Both the position numbers and the translations under genes were made by a program. The notes under the pieces were generated by a model. It had not been told where the DNA came from, made no database searches, and saw only the letters and a list, made by a program, of their open reading frames with translations. A DNA stretch of 64,000 bases from Chryseobacterium candidae (GTDB lineage Bacteria > Bacteroidota > Bacteroidia > Flavobacteriales > Weeksellaceae), in NCBI RefSeq assembly GCF_004916905.1, contig NZ_SDLV01000030.1:1-64000 (forward strand), given 5' to 3'. Below, in pieces: positions 25,608 to 33,656 of this stretch. Positions within the stretch are counted from its first letter, which is position 1. Each line of letters starts with the position of its first letter.

Positions 25608-26167
25608 TGAATCAGACGGTCGCTATCATATTACTTATCCTGCTTGGGGTAGTTATTATAAGTTTTCTGATCAATCTGTACAACAAATTGGTTATGCTGA
25701 AATTTAATGTTGACAAAGCATACGGCAATATTGATGTGGTGCTGAAACAACGTGCGGATGAAATTCCCAATTTGGTCACCGTTGCCAAACACTTTATGAA
25801 CTACGAAGAAAAGCTGCTTACCCGCCTTACAGAGCTCAGAACTTTTTACAATAACAGTACTGATGCCAATAAGAGAACCGAGATTGCCAATGAAACCTCA
25901 AAAGCGCTTTCTTCATTCTTTGCGGTTTCAGAAAACTATCCGGAACTGAAATCTAATAATAATTTTCTTGAACTGCAGAAAAGAATTTCCGATCTGGAGA
26001 ACAAAATAGCAGACAGAAGAGAATTTTTTAATGACAGCGTGAATCTTTACAACATTGGGATTCATGAATTTCCCAATGTGATACTGGCAAAAATGTTAGG
26101 CTATAAAGACAAAACGTTACTGGAAATTACAAACGAAGAAAAACAGTATGACGGGGTTCAGTTTTAA
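25607..26167 (+). CDS. LemA family protein
   Basis: A 186-residue protein with one N-terminal membrane anchor (about 5-24) and a helical extracytoplasmic domain. The LemA signature is LYNKLVMLKFNVDKAYGNID with VVLKQRADEIPNLV. The C-terminal part has SDLENKIADRREFFNDSVNL and YNIGIHEFPN. LemA proteins are four-helix scaffolds of unknown function. The start overlaps the stop of the GIDE-like gene by one base, and the end overlaps the next membrane-protein gene by 20 bp, giving a tightly coupled trio. Confidence 0.92.
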   Translation: MNQTVAIILLILLGVVIISFLINLYNKLVMLKFNVDKAYGNIDVVLKQRADEIPNLVTVAKHFMNYEEKLLTRLTELRTFYNNSTDANKRTEIANETSKALSSFFAVSENYPELKSNNNFLELQKRISDLENKIADRREFFNDSVNLYNIGIHEFPNVILAKMLGYKDKTLLEITNEEKQYDGVQF

Positions 26168-26528
26168 TACTTTTTTCGGATTAGAAGGCAAAATAGCTGC
26201 TTACCCGGAAGCAACCATTTTCGGAGCGATGTTAGTACCCATTTTGCTGCTTATTCCGATAGCAGTGATAGGATGGATCTTTAGAAAACTGAAATTCAAT
26301 ATGTACATCATTCATGTATTGATGTATACTTTGCTTTTTACATTTATAATAGGAACACTGACCATATTTATCCTTTTCTTTATTACTGATAAAAATGGAG
26401 TGAAACTGGCCTATTGCTGGCTTACGATACTTACGGGAATGTTTGTTTTCAGTTTAATCAATGCCAATACCATTACCAAAATGTTTACCGATTGGTCTAA
26501 AATAATTAAAGAAAAAGAAAATCAGTAA
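26148..26528 (+). CDS. Small integral membrane protein, unknown
   Basis: A 126-residue hydrophobic protein with about three to four membrane segments (near 22-45, 53-80 and 87-107). No family was recognised. It overlaps the LemA gene by 20 bp and is followed by a lipoprotein gene 19 bp later. Overlap and hydrophobic profile suggest it forms part of the GIDE-LemA membrane unit, which is inference from context. Confidence 0.7.
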   Translation: MTGFSFNTFFGLEGKIAAYPEATIFGAMLVPILLLIPIAVIGWIFRKLKFNMYIIHVLMYTLLFTFIIGTLTIFILFFITDKNGVKLAYCWLTILTGMFVFSLINANTITKMFTDWSKIIKEKENQ

Positions 26529-26547
26529 TTTTGAAAAAACATTTAGC

Positions 26548-27201
26548 ATGAGGAAAAAAGCAAGAGTGCTGGTATTGATTTTTGTTGTATTGATCAATAT
26601 CTGTTGTGGAAATAAATCATTTGATCTGTCTTCAGTTTCCTTGGGCGATGATGCAGAGAAATATGATTTTGAAAACAAAGACTTATTTCTGAAAGATGCC
26701 GTAAAAACAGATATTATTCAATATTATGCTGATGAAAATAAAGGGATAACCTACGGAAATATACCCTTAGACAAGACAATGGGTACAAGAATTACCGTAT
26801 ACAAAGGAAAAGTAGGAGCCGTTGATACCAATGCTGCCGAAAAGTACTCTCTGGAATTTGTAGAAAAAATAGTAAAAAAACATGGAAATCCTACCGCTTC
26901 TATTACAGACAAAGCAACCGTAGATGCCAAATTAGTAAAACCAATTTTTGAAAAACTTAAAAAACTTTCTCCGGAAAAAGTCTCATGGAATCAAAATGAG
27001 AAAAATTCCTTTACTTATCCAACTTCTTTTTTCTGGGATGATGGGAAAAATTATTCCGTACTAAGTATCTCCATTGAAGATGATGGGAAAATAAGAAATA
27101 AATATATTTCTGTATCAAAAGATGCTTACCGTAATAATGCTGTATTTGGATTAAAATATCCTACCCCTCCGGCTTCTCCATGGTACAAGTACATGAATTA
27201 A
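26548..27201 (+). CDS. Lipoprotein, possible paralogue of the 23.4-kb lipoprotein
   Basis: The 217-residue protein has a lipoprotein signal (VLVLIFVVLINICC). The body includes VEKIVKKHGNPTASITDKA and PTSFFWDDGKNYSVLSISIE. The GNP and FWDD elements occur in the same order and roughly the same spacing as in the lipoprotein at 23395, suggesting shared ancestry. It ends YPTPPASPWYKYMN. Repeated lipoproteins of this kind at the end of a T6SS cargo run could be stacked immunity genes, but no function is established. Confidence 0.7.
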   Translation: MRKKARVLVLIFVVLINICCGNKSFDLSSVSLGDDAEKYDFENKDLFLKDAVKTDIIQYYADENKGITYGNIPLDKTMGTRITVYKGKVGAVDTNAAEKYSLEFVEKIVKKHGNPTASITDKATVDAKLVKPIFEKLKKLSPEKVSWNQNEKNSFTYPTSFFWDDGKNYSVLSISIEDDGKIRNKYISVSKDAYRNNAVFGLKYPTPPASPWYKYMN

Positions 27202-27302
27202 AAGGCGGCAGTCAAGAGAAGAGTAATAAAAGAACCGTTTCCTGATACTTAAATCCTGTTTTTTCTGTTTATTATTAATAACCGGATATTAACACTAGCA
27301 TT

Positions 27303-28019
27303 ATGAAGAAATTGAAATATGTATTAATACCAGTAATCTGCCTGAGTCTTGCATCATGCAGCCAGCAGAAAAATAAAGAGGGTGAGTCTTTGGTTGAAAC
27401 ACAGGGAGGTACACAAACAGAGCCCTTTAATCTTGCACAGCTTAAAGCAGGACAGAATATCAATGAAATTTTAAAATCTGCCGGAGCAACGGCTAAGGAT
27501 GCTTTACGTACCACTGACGTTACGCTGATCGGAAATGAAAAGCTGGCTTTTTCATCAAAAGAATTATTACATTTCAACGGGATAGATTTAGAAGGAAAAA
27601 ATAATAAAAATATCAATAAAGTCCTTCTGCATTTTGGAAAAGTAGATCAGGAAATCGGCCCGCTTGCTAATGAAAAAGAAAATGAATTGGGAATGTATCA
27701 GCTAGATATTTATACAGAGCATGAAAAAAAAGCGCTTTTGGATAACCTGAATAGAACACTTCAAAAACCGAGTTTTGATACAATCCGTGAAGGTTTTGAA
27801 TCTGAAGTTAAAGACAATGAAATCATTCAGACTCATAATAAATTCAGACAGGAAGTTGCCATCTGGAGAAACAGAGATATGCTCTATTACTACTGTGAAA
27901 CCAAAATAGATAATAAACCGGACGAATACCGCTGCAATCTCTTCGTTTTCAAAAATAAAGAATGGAAAGACCTCTTAAAAGGATCAGGATATCCGGATCT
28001 GGATAAGATTTCTTTATAA
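27303..28019 (+). CDS. Lipoprotein of T6SS cargo region, unknown
   Basis: The 238-residue protein has a lipoprotein signal (YVLIPVICLSLASC, Cys19). The body contains STKELLHFNG-like strands, a KVDQEIGPLANEKENELGMY segment and a C-terminus with KEWKDLLKGSGYPDLDKISL. I found no named family. It is the last plus-strand gene of the T6SS cargo region, 101 bp after the previous lipoprotein, and is followed by a bidirectional terminator. It may be a further immunity or orphan lipoprotein. Confidence 0.7.
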   Translation: MKKLKYVLIPVICLSLASCSQQKNKEGESLVETQGGTQTEPFNLAQLKAGQNINEILKSAGATAKDALRTTDVTLIGNEKLAFSSKELLHFNGIDLEGKNNKNINKVLLHFGKVDQEIGPLANEKENELGMYQLDIYTEHEKKALLDNLNRTLQKPSFDTIREGFESEVKDNEIIQTHNKFRQEVAIWRNRDMLYYYCETKIDNKPDEYRCNLFVFKNKEWKDLLKGSGYPDLDKISL

Positions 28020-28060
28020 CGTTCAATACGCAAAAATCTACAGGAGTTTAATAGAAACAT

Positions 28061-28093
28061 AAAATGCCGGTCCAAAAAGAACCGGCATTTTTA
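28061..28093. terminator. Bidirectional terminator between convergent genes
   Basis: AATGCCGGT and ACCGGCATT form a perfect 9-bp stem with A-rich left and T-rich right flanks. It can terminate both the T6SS cargo transcript and the convergent endonuclease gene. Confidence 0.88.
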
Positions 28094-28112
28094 TATCAAA
28101 TCAGTATTTGAA

Positions 28113-29903
28113 TTATTTTACTAAGAACTGCATCGTTACCTGATCCAGCTTCAAAATATAAACTCCCTGACCAAGATTTCTGGTTTTAATAGAGTTTCCA
28201 TTTCTGAAAGGCTGGTCAATCGTCTGAAGAGTTTTCCCCTGAAGGTTATAAATCTCAGCTTTTCTTACCTTCTCAAGATCTCCTTTTACAAAGATTTCCT
28301 GATTGGTGATAGGGTTAGGAGAGATTTTAAAACTGTTAGAAGTAGTTTCAGTAGCTGTGCTTTGAGCCATTCTTGCACTTGATCCGGAATAACATGTCCA
28401 TGCAAGATCATCAATAGCCACTCTGTTGCTTGATGAATTATTAACAAGGCTTACCACTACATTTCCGGAAAGATTGATGTTATTGATGGTCGTCGTTGTA
28501 GATGAAGTACTGTAAGGGATTGTCCCTACGGTTGTTCCGTTTACTTTTACATCAAAAGTACCATTGGTTCCTGAGAATTTAAGCTGTGTAGTTACCGTCA
28601 AAGAGCCAATACCGTTTGCTGAAGTGCCGGAAGTTAAAGAACCGTTTCTTACCGTAATCGCTTTATTGTTAATAGTCTGATCTGTTCTTGCATCCGTTGC
28701 TGTCCAGGAAATACCACCATTGCTCCATGTTCTGGTTGTATAGGTAGAACTGGCTGCAGGGATTGTTTCAAAATTTTCATTGGCACAGTTCGTACCTGGA
28801 GTAGTCCCTCCTGAATTAGTAGTCCCGGAAACCGTTGAACTGTTTGATGAAGAATTTCCTGCCGCATCCTTCGCTACTACATAAAAACTGTAAGTTGTAG
28901 AAGGAGTAAGCCCTGAAATGGTTGTTGAAGTTGAACCCGTAGTTGTTTGAAGACTTCCGTTCATATAAACATTATAAGCTGTTACGCCTACGTTATCGGT
29001 AGAAGCATTCCATGCAAGAGAAATACTGCCGGAAGTTGTTCCTGAAACATTCAGACCTGTTGCCGCAGTAGGTGCCTGAGTGTCACCTGAGGGCTGCTGA
29101 GAACCCCATATAAGGTTAACATAATTCGGGTTATCAATAAAAGGGTTTCTGTTCCCCTGAAAAGTATAGGATGCATTATTTCTTTTGATCTCAGCCTGAG
29201 AAACCGGATCCTGATTATGCCATGCCAGTAGAACATTCAGTTCCCAGGTCTGTAATCCCGGGAATGTAGAACTTCCTAACATATTTCCTGATGAGAAAGT
29301 AGAAAGTTTGCTTTGGTAACGTGTTACAAAATAAAAAATCATACGGGCCACATCTCCTTTAAACTCATCAATCGGCTCAAATACCGTCCCTGAATATCCT
29401 GAAGAAACAGAGGTGCCAAGTTTTGAACCATTCTGAGAAGTAAAAGAAGCACTTCCTACCTTTCCGAAAGGATAATTGCTTCTCATTCCGTTTACTTTTC
29501 CGTCTGTAGCTCTGATAAAATGAATATCCGCTACCATTGGAGATGCCTGATTGAAAAGACTTTGAGGCACAATATGCTCTCTGTTATAACAATTTCCCTC
29601 AGTAGAATACGTTCCACACTGGTTGGTCCCCGGATTATACTTATAAGGATCTGTGCCTGAAGGCTTTTCAGAATAAATATCAAGGATAGTACCATCATTC
29701 TCATAGTCCTTATCAATATCCGTGGTTTTATACGCTGTCCACAGTCCACTGTATCCTTTATCAGTATGTCCGTTGGTGATAATGCTGCTTAATTCAGATT
29801 TTAGTGCTGCGCCACTCAGTCCGTTGGCAGAATTGTAATATCCTGCAGGTGCCTGAGCATGGGCAAGCCCTGCAAATACAGAAAATAAAATGATTTTTTT
29901 CAT
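28113..29903 (-). CDS. Secreted endonuclease I with fibronectin III domain and T9SS sorting tail
   Basis: The 596-residue exported protein has a signal peptide (MKKIILFSVFAGLAHAQ). Next come an endonuclease I domain (about 20-270, with CYNREHIVPQSLFNQ including His110), a fibronectin type III domain (about 275-362), and a serine/threonine-rich beta domain. It ends in a type A T9SS sorting domain (FKISPNPITNQEIFVKGD to GVYILKLDQ). It should be a cell-surface or released nuclease that degrades extracellular DNA for nutrient gain or biofilm remodelling. Length and domain order match related Flavobacteriia nucleases. Confidence 0.92.
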   Translation of the reverse strand: MKKIILFSVFAGLAHAQAPAGYYNSANGLSGAALKSELSSIITNGHTDKGYSGLWTAYKTTDIDKDYENDGTILDIYSEKPSGTDPYKYNPGTNQCGTYSTEGNCYNREHIVPQSLFNQASPMVADIHFIRATDGKVNGMRSNYPFGKVGSASFTSQNGSKLGTSVSSGYSGTVFEPIDEFKGDVARMIFYFVTRYQSKLSTFSSGNMLGSSTFPGLQTWELNVLLAWHNQDPVSQAEIKRNNASYTFQGNRNPFIDNPNYVNLIWGSQQPSGDTQAPTAATGLNVSGTTSGSISLAWNASTDNVGVTAYNVYMNGSLQTTTGSTSTTISGLTPSTTYSFYVVAKDAAGNSSSNSSTVSGTTNSGGTTPGTNCANENFETIPAASSTYTTRTWSNGGISWTATDARTDQTINNKAITVRNGSLTSGTSANGIGSLTVTTQLKFSGTNGTFDVKVNGTTVGTIPYSTSSTTTTINNINLSGNVVVSLVNNSSSNRVAIDDLAWTCYSGSSARMAQSTATETTSNSFKISPNPITNQEIFVKGDLEKVRKAEIYNLQGKTLQTIDQPFRNGNSIKTRNLGQGVYILKLDQVTMQFLVK

Positions 29904-30079
29904 AATTAATATTAAGTTTCAGCAAGAATACTACAATTTTTGTGAATAAAAAATTACGAAATCGTTAATTTTAAATGCACTGCATGTAAATATGTGATGA
30001 GTAATGAATAATGAGGTTTTGTATGAGATTCCGTTTTATATTTGAATTATGACTTTTATAATCTATCCTCAATATTGGA

Positions 30080-30148
30080 TATTCAATAGCACCGGGCTTT
30101 AGCCCGGTTTAAAAATAAACGATTTCATTTGGCTTTAGCCGAAACTTA
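30080..30148 (+). repeat. REP-like double palindrome, copy E
   Basis: It starts TATTCAATAGCACCGGGC, includes CCGGGCTTTAGCCCGG, and ends GGCTTTAGCCGAAACTTA. It is the only feature, apart from the terminator at 30223-30251, in the 369-bp gap between the endonuclease and DUF4136 genes. Confidence 0.82.
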
Positions 30149-30222
30149 AATAATGAAAGATTATATCCACAGCTATCAGTGCAAATCTGTGCTATCTGCG
30201 GGATAAACAAATAATTATCCAT

Positions 30223-30251
30223 AAAAAAAGCCGATACAAAAAGTACCGGCT
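30223..30251 (-). terminator. Terminator of DUF4136 gene
   Basis: On the minus strand AGCCGGTAC and GTATCGGCT pair with one mismatch around TTTTT, followed by a T run. It lies 22 bp past the DUF4136 stop. Confidence 0.75.
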
Positions 30252-30272
30252 ATATAATGGATGATATTAATG

Positions 30273-30800
30273 TTATTTTCTTTGTGGCGGATAATTTTTC
30301 ATAATCTCAGCCATAATCTCTGGAATCTGTCTCTGTTTTGCTTTTGGAGAATCAACAGAAATTCCGCTTCCGATACCCTGCCAAACCAGTTTGTTGCTTT
30401 TTGCATCAATAAGGTCAACAATCAGAGCGCCTTCATTGTAGTTGGTTGTCCATGTTCTGTTCATGCCAACGCCCCATCCGAATGGTCCGCCCCAACCCCA
30501 CATTCCGTAAGGAGAAGAAGAATTGATATCAGTAATCTTTTTATGATTTGCTTTTACGTTGATAATCAGATCAGGGTTTTCTCCGGACTGAAGTCCTTTG
30601 CTCTGAAGCTGTCTCGACAGTTCATTCAGTACTCTGTCTTTATCAATATCATTCAGTTTTAGATCATCAATTCTGATTTTATAGGTTTTATAAGAATTGA
30701 AATTGGCGGTTTCAGCATAATCTGAACGTATCTGAAAAGGGCTACAAGAAGTTAAGCCTAATGTAGCAGATGCCAACAAAATAAAAATATATTTTTTCAT
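30273..30800 (-). CDS. DUF4136 lipoprotein
   Basis: The protein of about 175 residues begins MKKYIFILLASATLGLTSC with a lipobox cysteine at 19. The DUF4136 pattern is visible: YAETANFNSYKTYKI, LNDIDKDRVLNELSRQLQSK, PDLIINV and GALIVDLIDAKSNKLVWQG. It should be periplasmic or outer-membrane anchored; function unknown. The open frame continues upstream to 30851, but that part lacks a signal, so the ATG at 30800 is chosen. The upstream DUF5522 gene ends 1 bp before, indicating an operon. Confidence 0.87.
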   Translation of the reverse strand: MKKYIFILLASATLGLTSCSPFQIRSDYAETANFNSYKTYKIRIDDLKLNDIDKDRVLNELSRQLQSKGLQSGENPDLIINVKANHKKITDINSSSPYGMWGWGGPFGWGVGMNRTWTTNYNEGALIVDLIDAKSNKLVWQGIGSGISVDSPKAKQRQIPEIMAEIMKNYPPQRK

Positions 30801-30801
30801 T

Positions 30802-30987
<186 letters not shown>

Positions 30988-31011
30988 TTAAATGCTTGTC
31001 AAAAAACTTTT

Positions 31012-31019
31012 TATATTTG
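31012..31019 (+). promoter_or_regulatory. Promoter -7 box
   Basis: TATATTTG matches TAnnTTTG and lies just before the ATG at 31025 of the small HExxH protein, which argues against the earlier in-frame ATG at 30992. Confidence 0.4.
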
Positions 31020-31024
31020 TTACT

Positions 31025-31351
31025 ATGATAATTGTATGCCAAAAGCCTTTAAAAAAATTAAAAATTAATGGCATCGCTCTCTTTCCCTTTATCTTCATTA
31101 GGAAACCCGAAGATAAGGAAAATAATGTATTGATCAATCACGAAAAAATTCATTTACAGCAACAACTGGAAATGCTCATTATTTTCTTCTATATTTTCTA
31201 TGTTATTGAATACTATTACTGGTTTTTCAAACTGAAAGACGGTTATGTGGCTTATAGACGAATCTCCTTTGAAAGAGAAGCTTACGCCAACGAAAACAGC
31301 ATGAATTATCTCAAAGAAAGAAAATTCTGGAACTTCAGGAAATATTTGTAA
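31025..31351 (+). CDS. Small membrane protein with HExxH motif
   Basis: A protein of about 108 residues (119 if started at 30992) with NHEKIHLQQQLEML, an HExxH-like zinc motif, followed by a long aromatic membrane segment (IIFFYIFYVIEYYYWFF) and FEREAYANE, whose glutamates could supply the third ligand. This resembles a minimal membrane gluzincin, but no named peptidase family was recognised and catalysis is unproven. The later start is chosen because a promoter-like box overlaps the earlier one. It diverges from the DUF5522 gene. Confidence 0.6.
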   Translation: MIIVCQKPLKKLKINGIALFPFIFIRKPEDKENNVLINHEKIHLQQQLEMLIIFFYIFYVIEYYYWFFKLKDGYVAYRRISFEREAYANENSMNYLKERKFWNFRKYL

Positions 31352-31406
31352 AGTGAATGTTGGGGTTTGGGATTTGGTTTTTGGATATCAATTTTGATGT
31401 TCTTTA

Positions 31407-31478
31407 TATTCAATAGGAGCGGGCTTTAGCCCGTTTATCAAATAAATAAAAAATTCAGTCGGCTTTAGCCAAAACCTA
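31407..31478 (+). repeat. REP-like double palindrome, copy F
   Basis: It starts TATTCAATAGGAGCGGGC, includes GCGGGCTTTAGCCCGT, and ends GGCTTTAGCCAAAACCTA. It lies between the HExxH gene and the ACC-deaminase-like gene and is among the best-conserved copies in the window. Confidence 0.85.
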
Positions 31479-31559
31479 AAATTATCAAAACAGTCATCCG
31501 CGAAAATCTGTATGATCTGTGGGAAAACAAACAAAATCCCGCAAGATTAAATCTTTTCC

Positions 31560-31567
31560 TACTTTTG
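31560..31567 (+). promoter_or_regulatory. Promoter -7 box of ACC-deaminase-like gene
   Basis: TACTTTTG fits the TAnnTTTG consensus and lies 30 bp before the ATG at 31598, supporting that start over an upstream in-frame codon at 31565. Confidence 0.5.
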
Positions 31568-31597
31568 CAAAGAATAATCTTGTGTCGTAAAACTGAA

Positions 31598-32506
31598 ATG
31601 CTATTAAAACTTCCCACAGAACCTGTTTCTATCCAGGAAATTCTTATCGAGAAAAACATTAGGCTTTTTATTAAAAGGGAAGATCAGATTCATCCGTTGA
31701 TTTCAGGGAATAAATACTGGAAACTCTTTCACAATGTGAATCACTATCTGGAAAAAGTTCCTGATAATCCATACATCATTACTTTCGGAGGCGCTTTTTC
31801 CAATCATATTGCAGCGGTTTCTGCAGTAGGTAATATGGCAGGTATTCCAACACTGGGAATCATCAGAGGAGAAGAACTGGAGCATAAATGGCGTGATAAT
31901 CCTACTTTGCTTTTTGGGAAAAGAAACGGGATGAACCTGAAATTTGTCACCCGTGAAGAATACCGTCACAAAGAAAAACTGACAGAATTCCTTCAGCAGG
32001 AGTTTCCTGAAGCTTTGATAGTTCCTGAAGGAGGAACCAATAAAGACGCTGTAGAAGGAGTGAAAATGATGCTCAATGAACAAACAAAAGATTTTGACTA
32101 TCTTTGCACCGCAGTTGGAACCGGAGGTACCATTGCAGGAATTTCAAAATTTTGTGAAGAGAATCAGAAAGTTATAGGATTTAAAGCCGTTAACGATGCT
32201 TCACTGGAAAATAAAATTTTTGAATTAACTTTGAGACAGAATTTTAATCTAATAGATTCATGTTTTGGAGGTTATGGTAAAATAAATGATGCAAACGTTC
32301 GTTTTATCAATGATTTCAAGGAGAGGTACGGTATTCCTTTGGAACCGGTTTATACAGGGAAAATGATGGAGAAAGTTTTTGAACTGATAGAAGAAGGATA
32401 TTTTCCTGAAAACAGTAAGGTTTTGTGCTTTCATACTGGTGGTTTACAGGGAATTGAAGGAGCTAATTTACTGTTGGAAAAACAGAATAGAAATTTAATT
32501 ATATAA
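31598..32506 (+). CDS. ACC deaminase / D-cysteine desulfhydrase family PLP enzyme
   Basis: The enzyme of about 302 residues belongs to the fold-type II PLP family. The lysine segment is HPLISGNKYWKL, with substrate-facing FGGAFSNHIAA and PEGGTNKDAVEG and the phosphate loop TAVGTGGTIAG. Family members act as 1-aminocyclopropane-1-carboxylate deaminases or as D-cysteine desulfhydrases, and residues visible here do not decide between them. It is cytosolic. The start at 31598 follows a promoter-like box; seven bp separate its stop from the next open frame. Confidence 0.87.
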   Translation: MLLKLPTEPVSIQEILIEKNIRLFIKREDQIHPLISGNKYWKLFHNVNHYLEKVPDNPYIITFGGAFSNHIAAVSAVGNMAGIPTLGIIRGEELEHKWRDNPTLLFGKRNGMNLKFVTREEYRHKEKLTEFLQQEFPEALIVPEGGTNKDAVEGVKMMLNEQTKDFDYLCTAVGTGGTIAGISKFCEENQKVIGFKAVNDASLENKIFELTLRQNFNLIDSCFGGYGKINDANVRFINDFKERYGIPLEPVYTGKMMEKVFELIEEGYFPENSKVLCFHTGGLQGIEGANLLLEKQNRNLII

Positions 32507-32521
32507 GTAAAATTGAAAAAC

Positions 32522-33580
32522 ATGAAAAGACTTTTTCTATCCATAAGCCTTTTAGTTTTATCAAAATTTTCAGCCCAGACTTGGGCAACCGAAGATCAGT
32601 ATATTCAGAAGTTTGCTAAATATGCAGTAGAAGAAATGGAAAAATATAAAATTCCGGCTTCTATTACCCTTGCACAGGGATTATTGGAAACCGGGGGCGG
32701 ACAGAGCAGACTGGCACAGGAAGGTAAAAATCACTTCGGTATAAAATGTAAAGAAGACTGGACCGGTAGAACAATGAAACATACCGATGATGCACCTAAC
32801 GAATGCTTCCGTGTGTACGATGATCCAAGACAGTCTTATGAAGACCACTCTATATTTTTATCCACAAGAAAATATTACGCCAACCTTTTCAAACTGGATA
32901 TGAAAGATTACAGAGCGTGGGCAACCGGCTTAAAAAAAGCAGGGTACGCTACCAATCCGCGCTATGCTTCCATTCTTATCTCCAAAATTGAAAAGTATAA
33001 GTTATATGAATACGACAATACCAATTCTAATGAAGTATTGTATGCTGTTCTTAAAATGTACCCGGATCTGAAAGACGACAGAACTTTCATGGCACAGCTG
33101 GAACCTTCAAAAGCAACCAGAAAAGTGAAAGAACCTGTTACCGTTGAAGTCCCTTACAAACAAACCTCTTACGCACAACAACAAAAAAGAGTAGAGAGAA
33201 TTAAAACGAAAGCTGAAATTCTGAATTCTATTCTTATCAAAAGCCACCCGAATGATGGGCTGAAATATATTGTAATTCCTGAAGATACCGATGTGAAATT
33301 CATTGCCAACAAATTCAAAGTAAGCGAAAGCAGACTGATGAAGTGGAATGAGCTGGAAAATGAAACGTTAAAGAAAAATGACATCGTTTTCCTTGAGTCT
33401 AAAAATTCTACCGGAAATACAGCCACCTATAAAGCTGAATACGGAGAAGATATGCATGATATTGCACAGAAATTCGGAATCAAATTAAATAAATTATACG
33501 CTAAAAACAGAATGGATGAAGGACAGCAGCCATCTGCAGGACAGCTTATTTATTTAATAGACAAAAAACCACGAAACTAA
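32522..33580 (+). CDS. Exported glucosaminidase-domain protein with LysM repeats
   Basis: The 352-residue protein has a signal peptide (MKRLFLSISLLVLSKFSAQ), then a glucosaminidase/muramidase-type domain (about 25-165: SITLAQGLLETGGGQS with the catalytic-type Glu, KNHFGIKC, GYATNPRYAS). Two C-terminal LysM motifs follow (about 240-290 and 300-350). Such enzymes trim peptidoglycan during growth or separation. An upstream in-frame TTG at 32513 would add three residues; the ATG at 32522 is preferred. It is followed by hemL after 76 bp. Confidence 0.9.
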   Translation: MKRLFLSISLLVLSKFSAQTWATEDQYIQKFAKYAVEEMEKYKIPASITLAQGLLETGGGQSRLAQEGKNHFGIKCKEDWTGRTMKHTDDAPNECFRVYDDPRQSYEDHSIFLSTRKYYANLFKLDMKDYRAWATGLKKAGYATNPRYASILISKIEKYKLYEYDNTNSNEVLYAVLKMYPDLKDDRTFMAQLEPSKATRKVKEPVTVEVPYKQTSYAQQQKRVERIKTKAEILNSILIKSHPNDGLKYIVIPEDTDVKFIANKFKVSESRLMKWNELENETLKKNDIVFLESKNSTGNTATYKAEYGEDMHDIAQKFGIKLNKLYAKNRMDEGQQPSAGQLIYLIDKKPRN

Positions 33581-33656
33581 TTTAATTTTTTTTGTTGAGA
33601 GTTTATCGTTGACAATTACATGCCAACCAGCAGCTGTCAGCACCAACTAAATATAT

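Noticed and set aside
13547..28019. Contractile phage or tailocin instead of T6SS
   Set aside because: No capsid, terminase, tail-tube/sheath or lysis genes are present; TssD and VgrG match T6SS families with adjacent effectors.
30261..30662. Plus-strand open frame of 133 codons
   Set aside because: Antisense to the DUF4136 gene, which has a clear signal peptide and family motifs.
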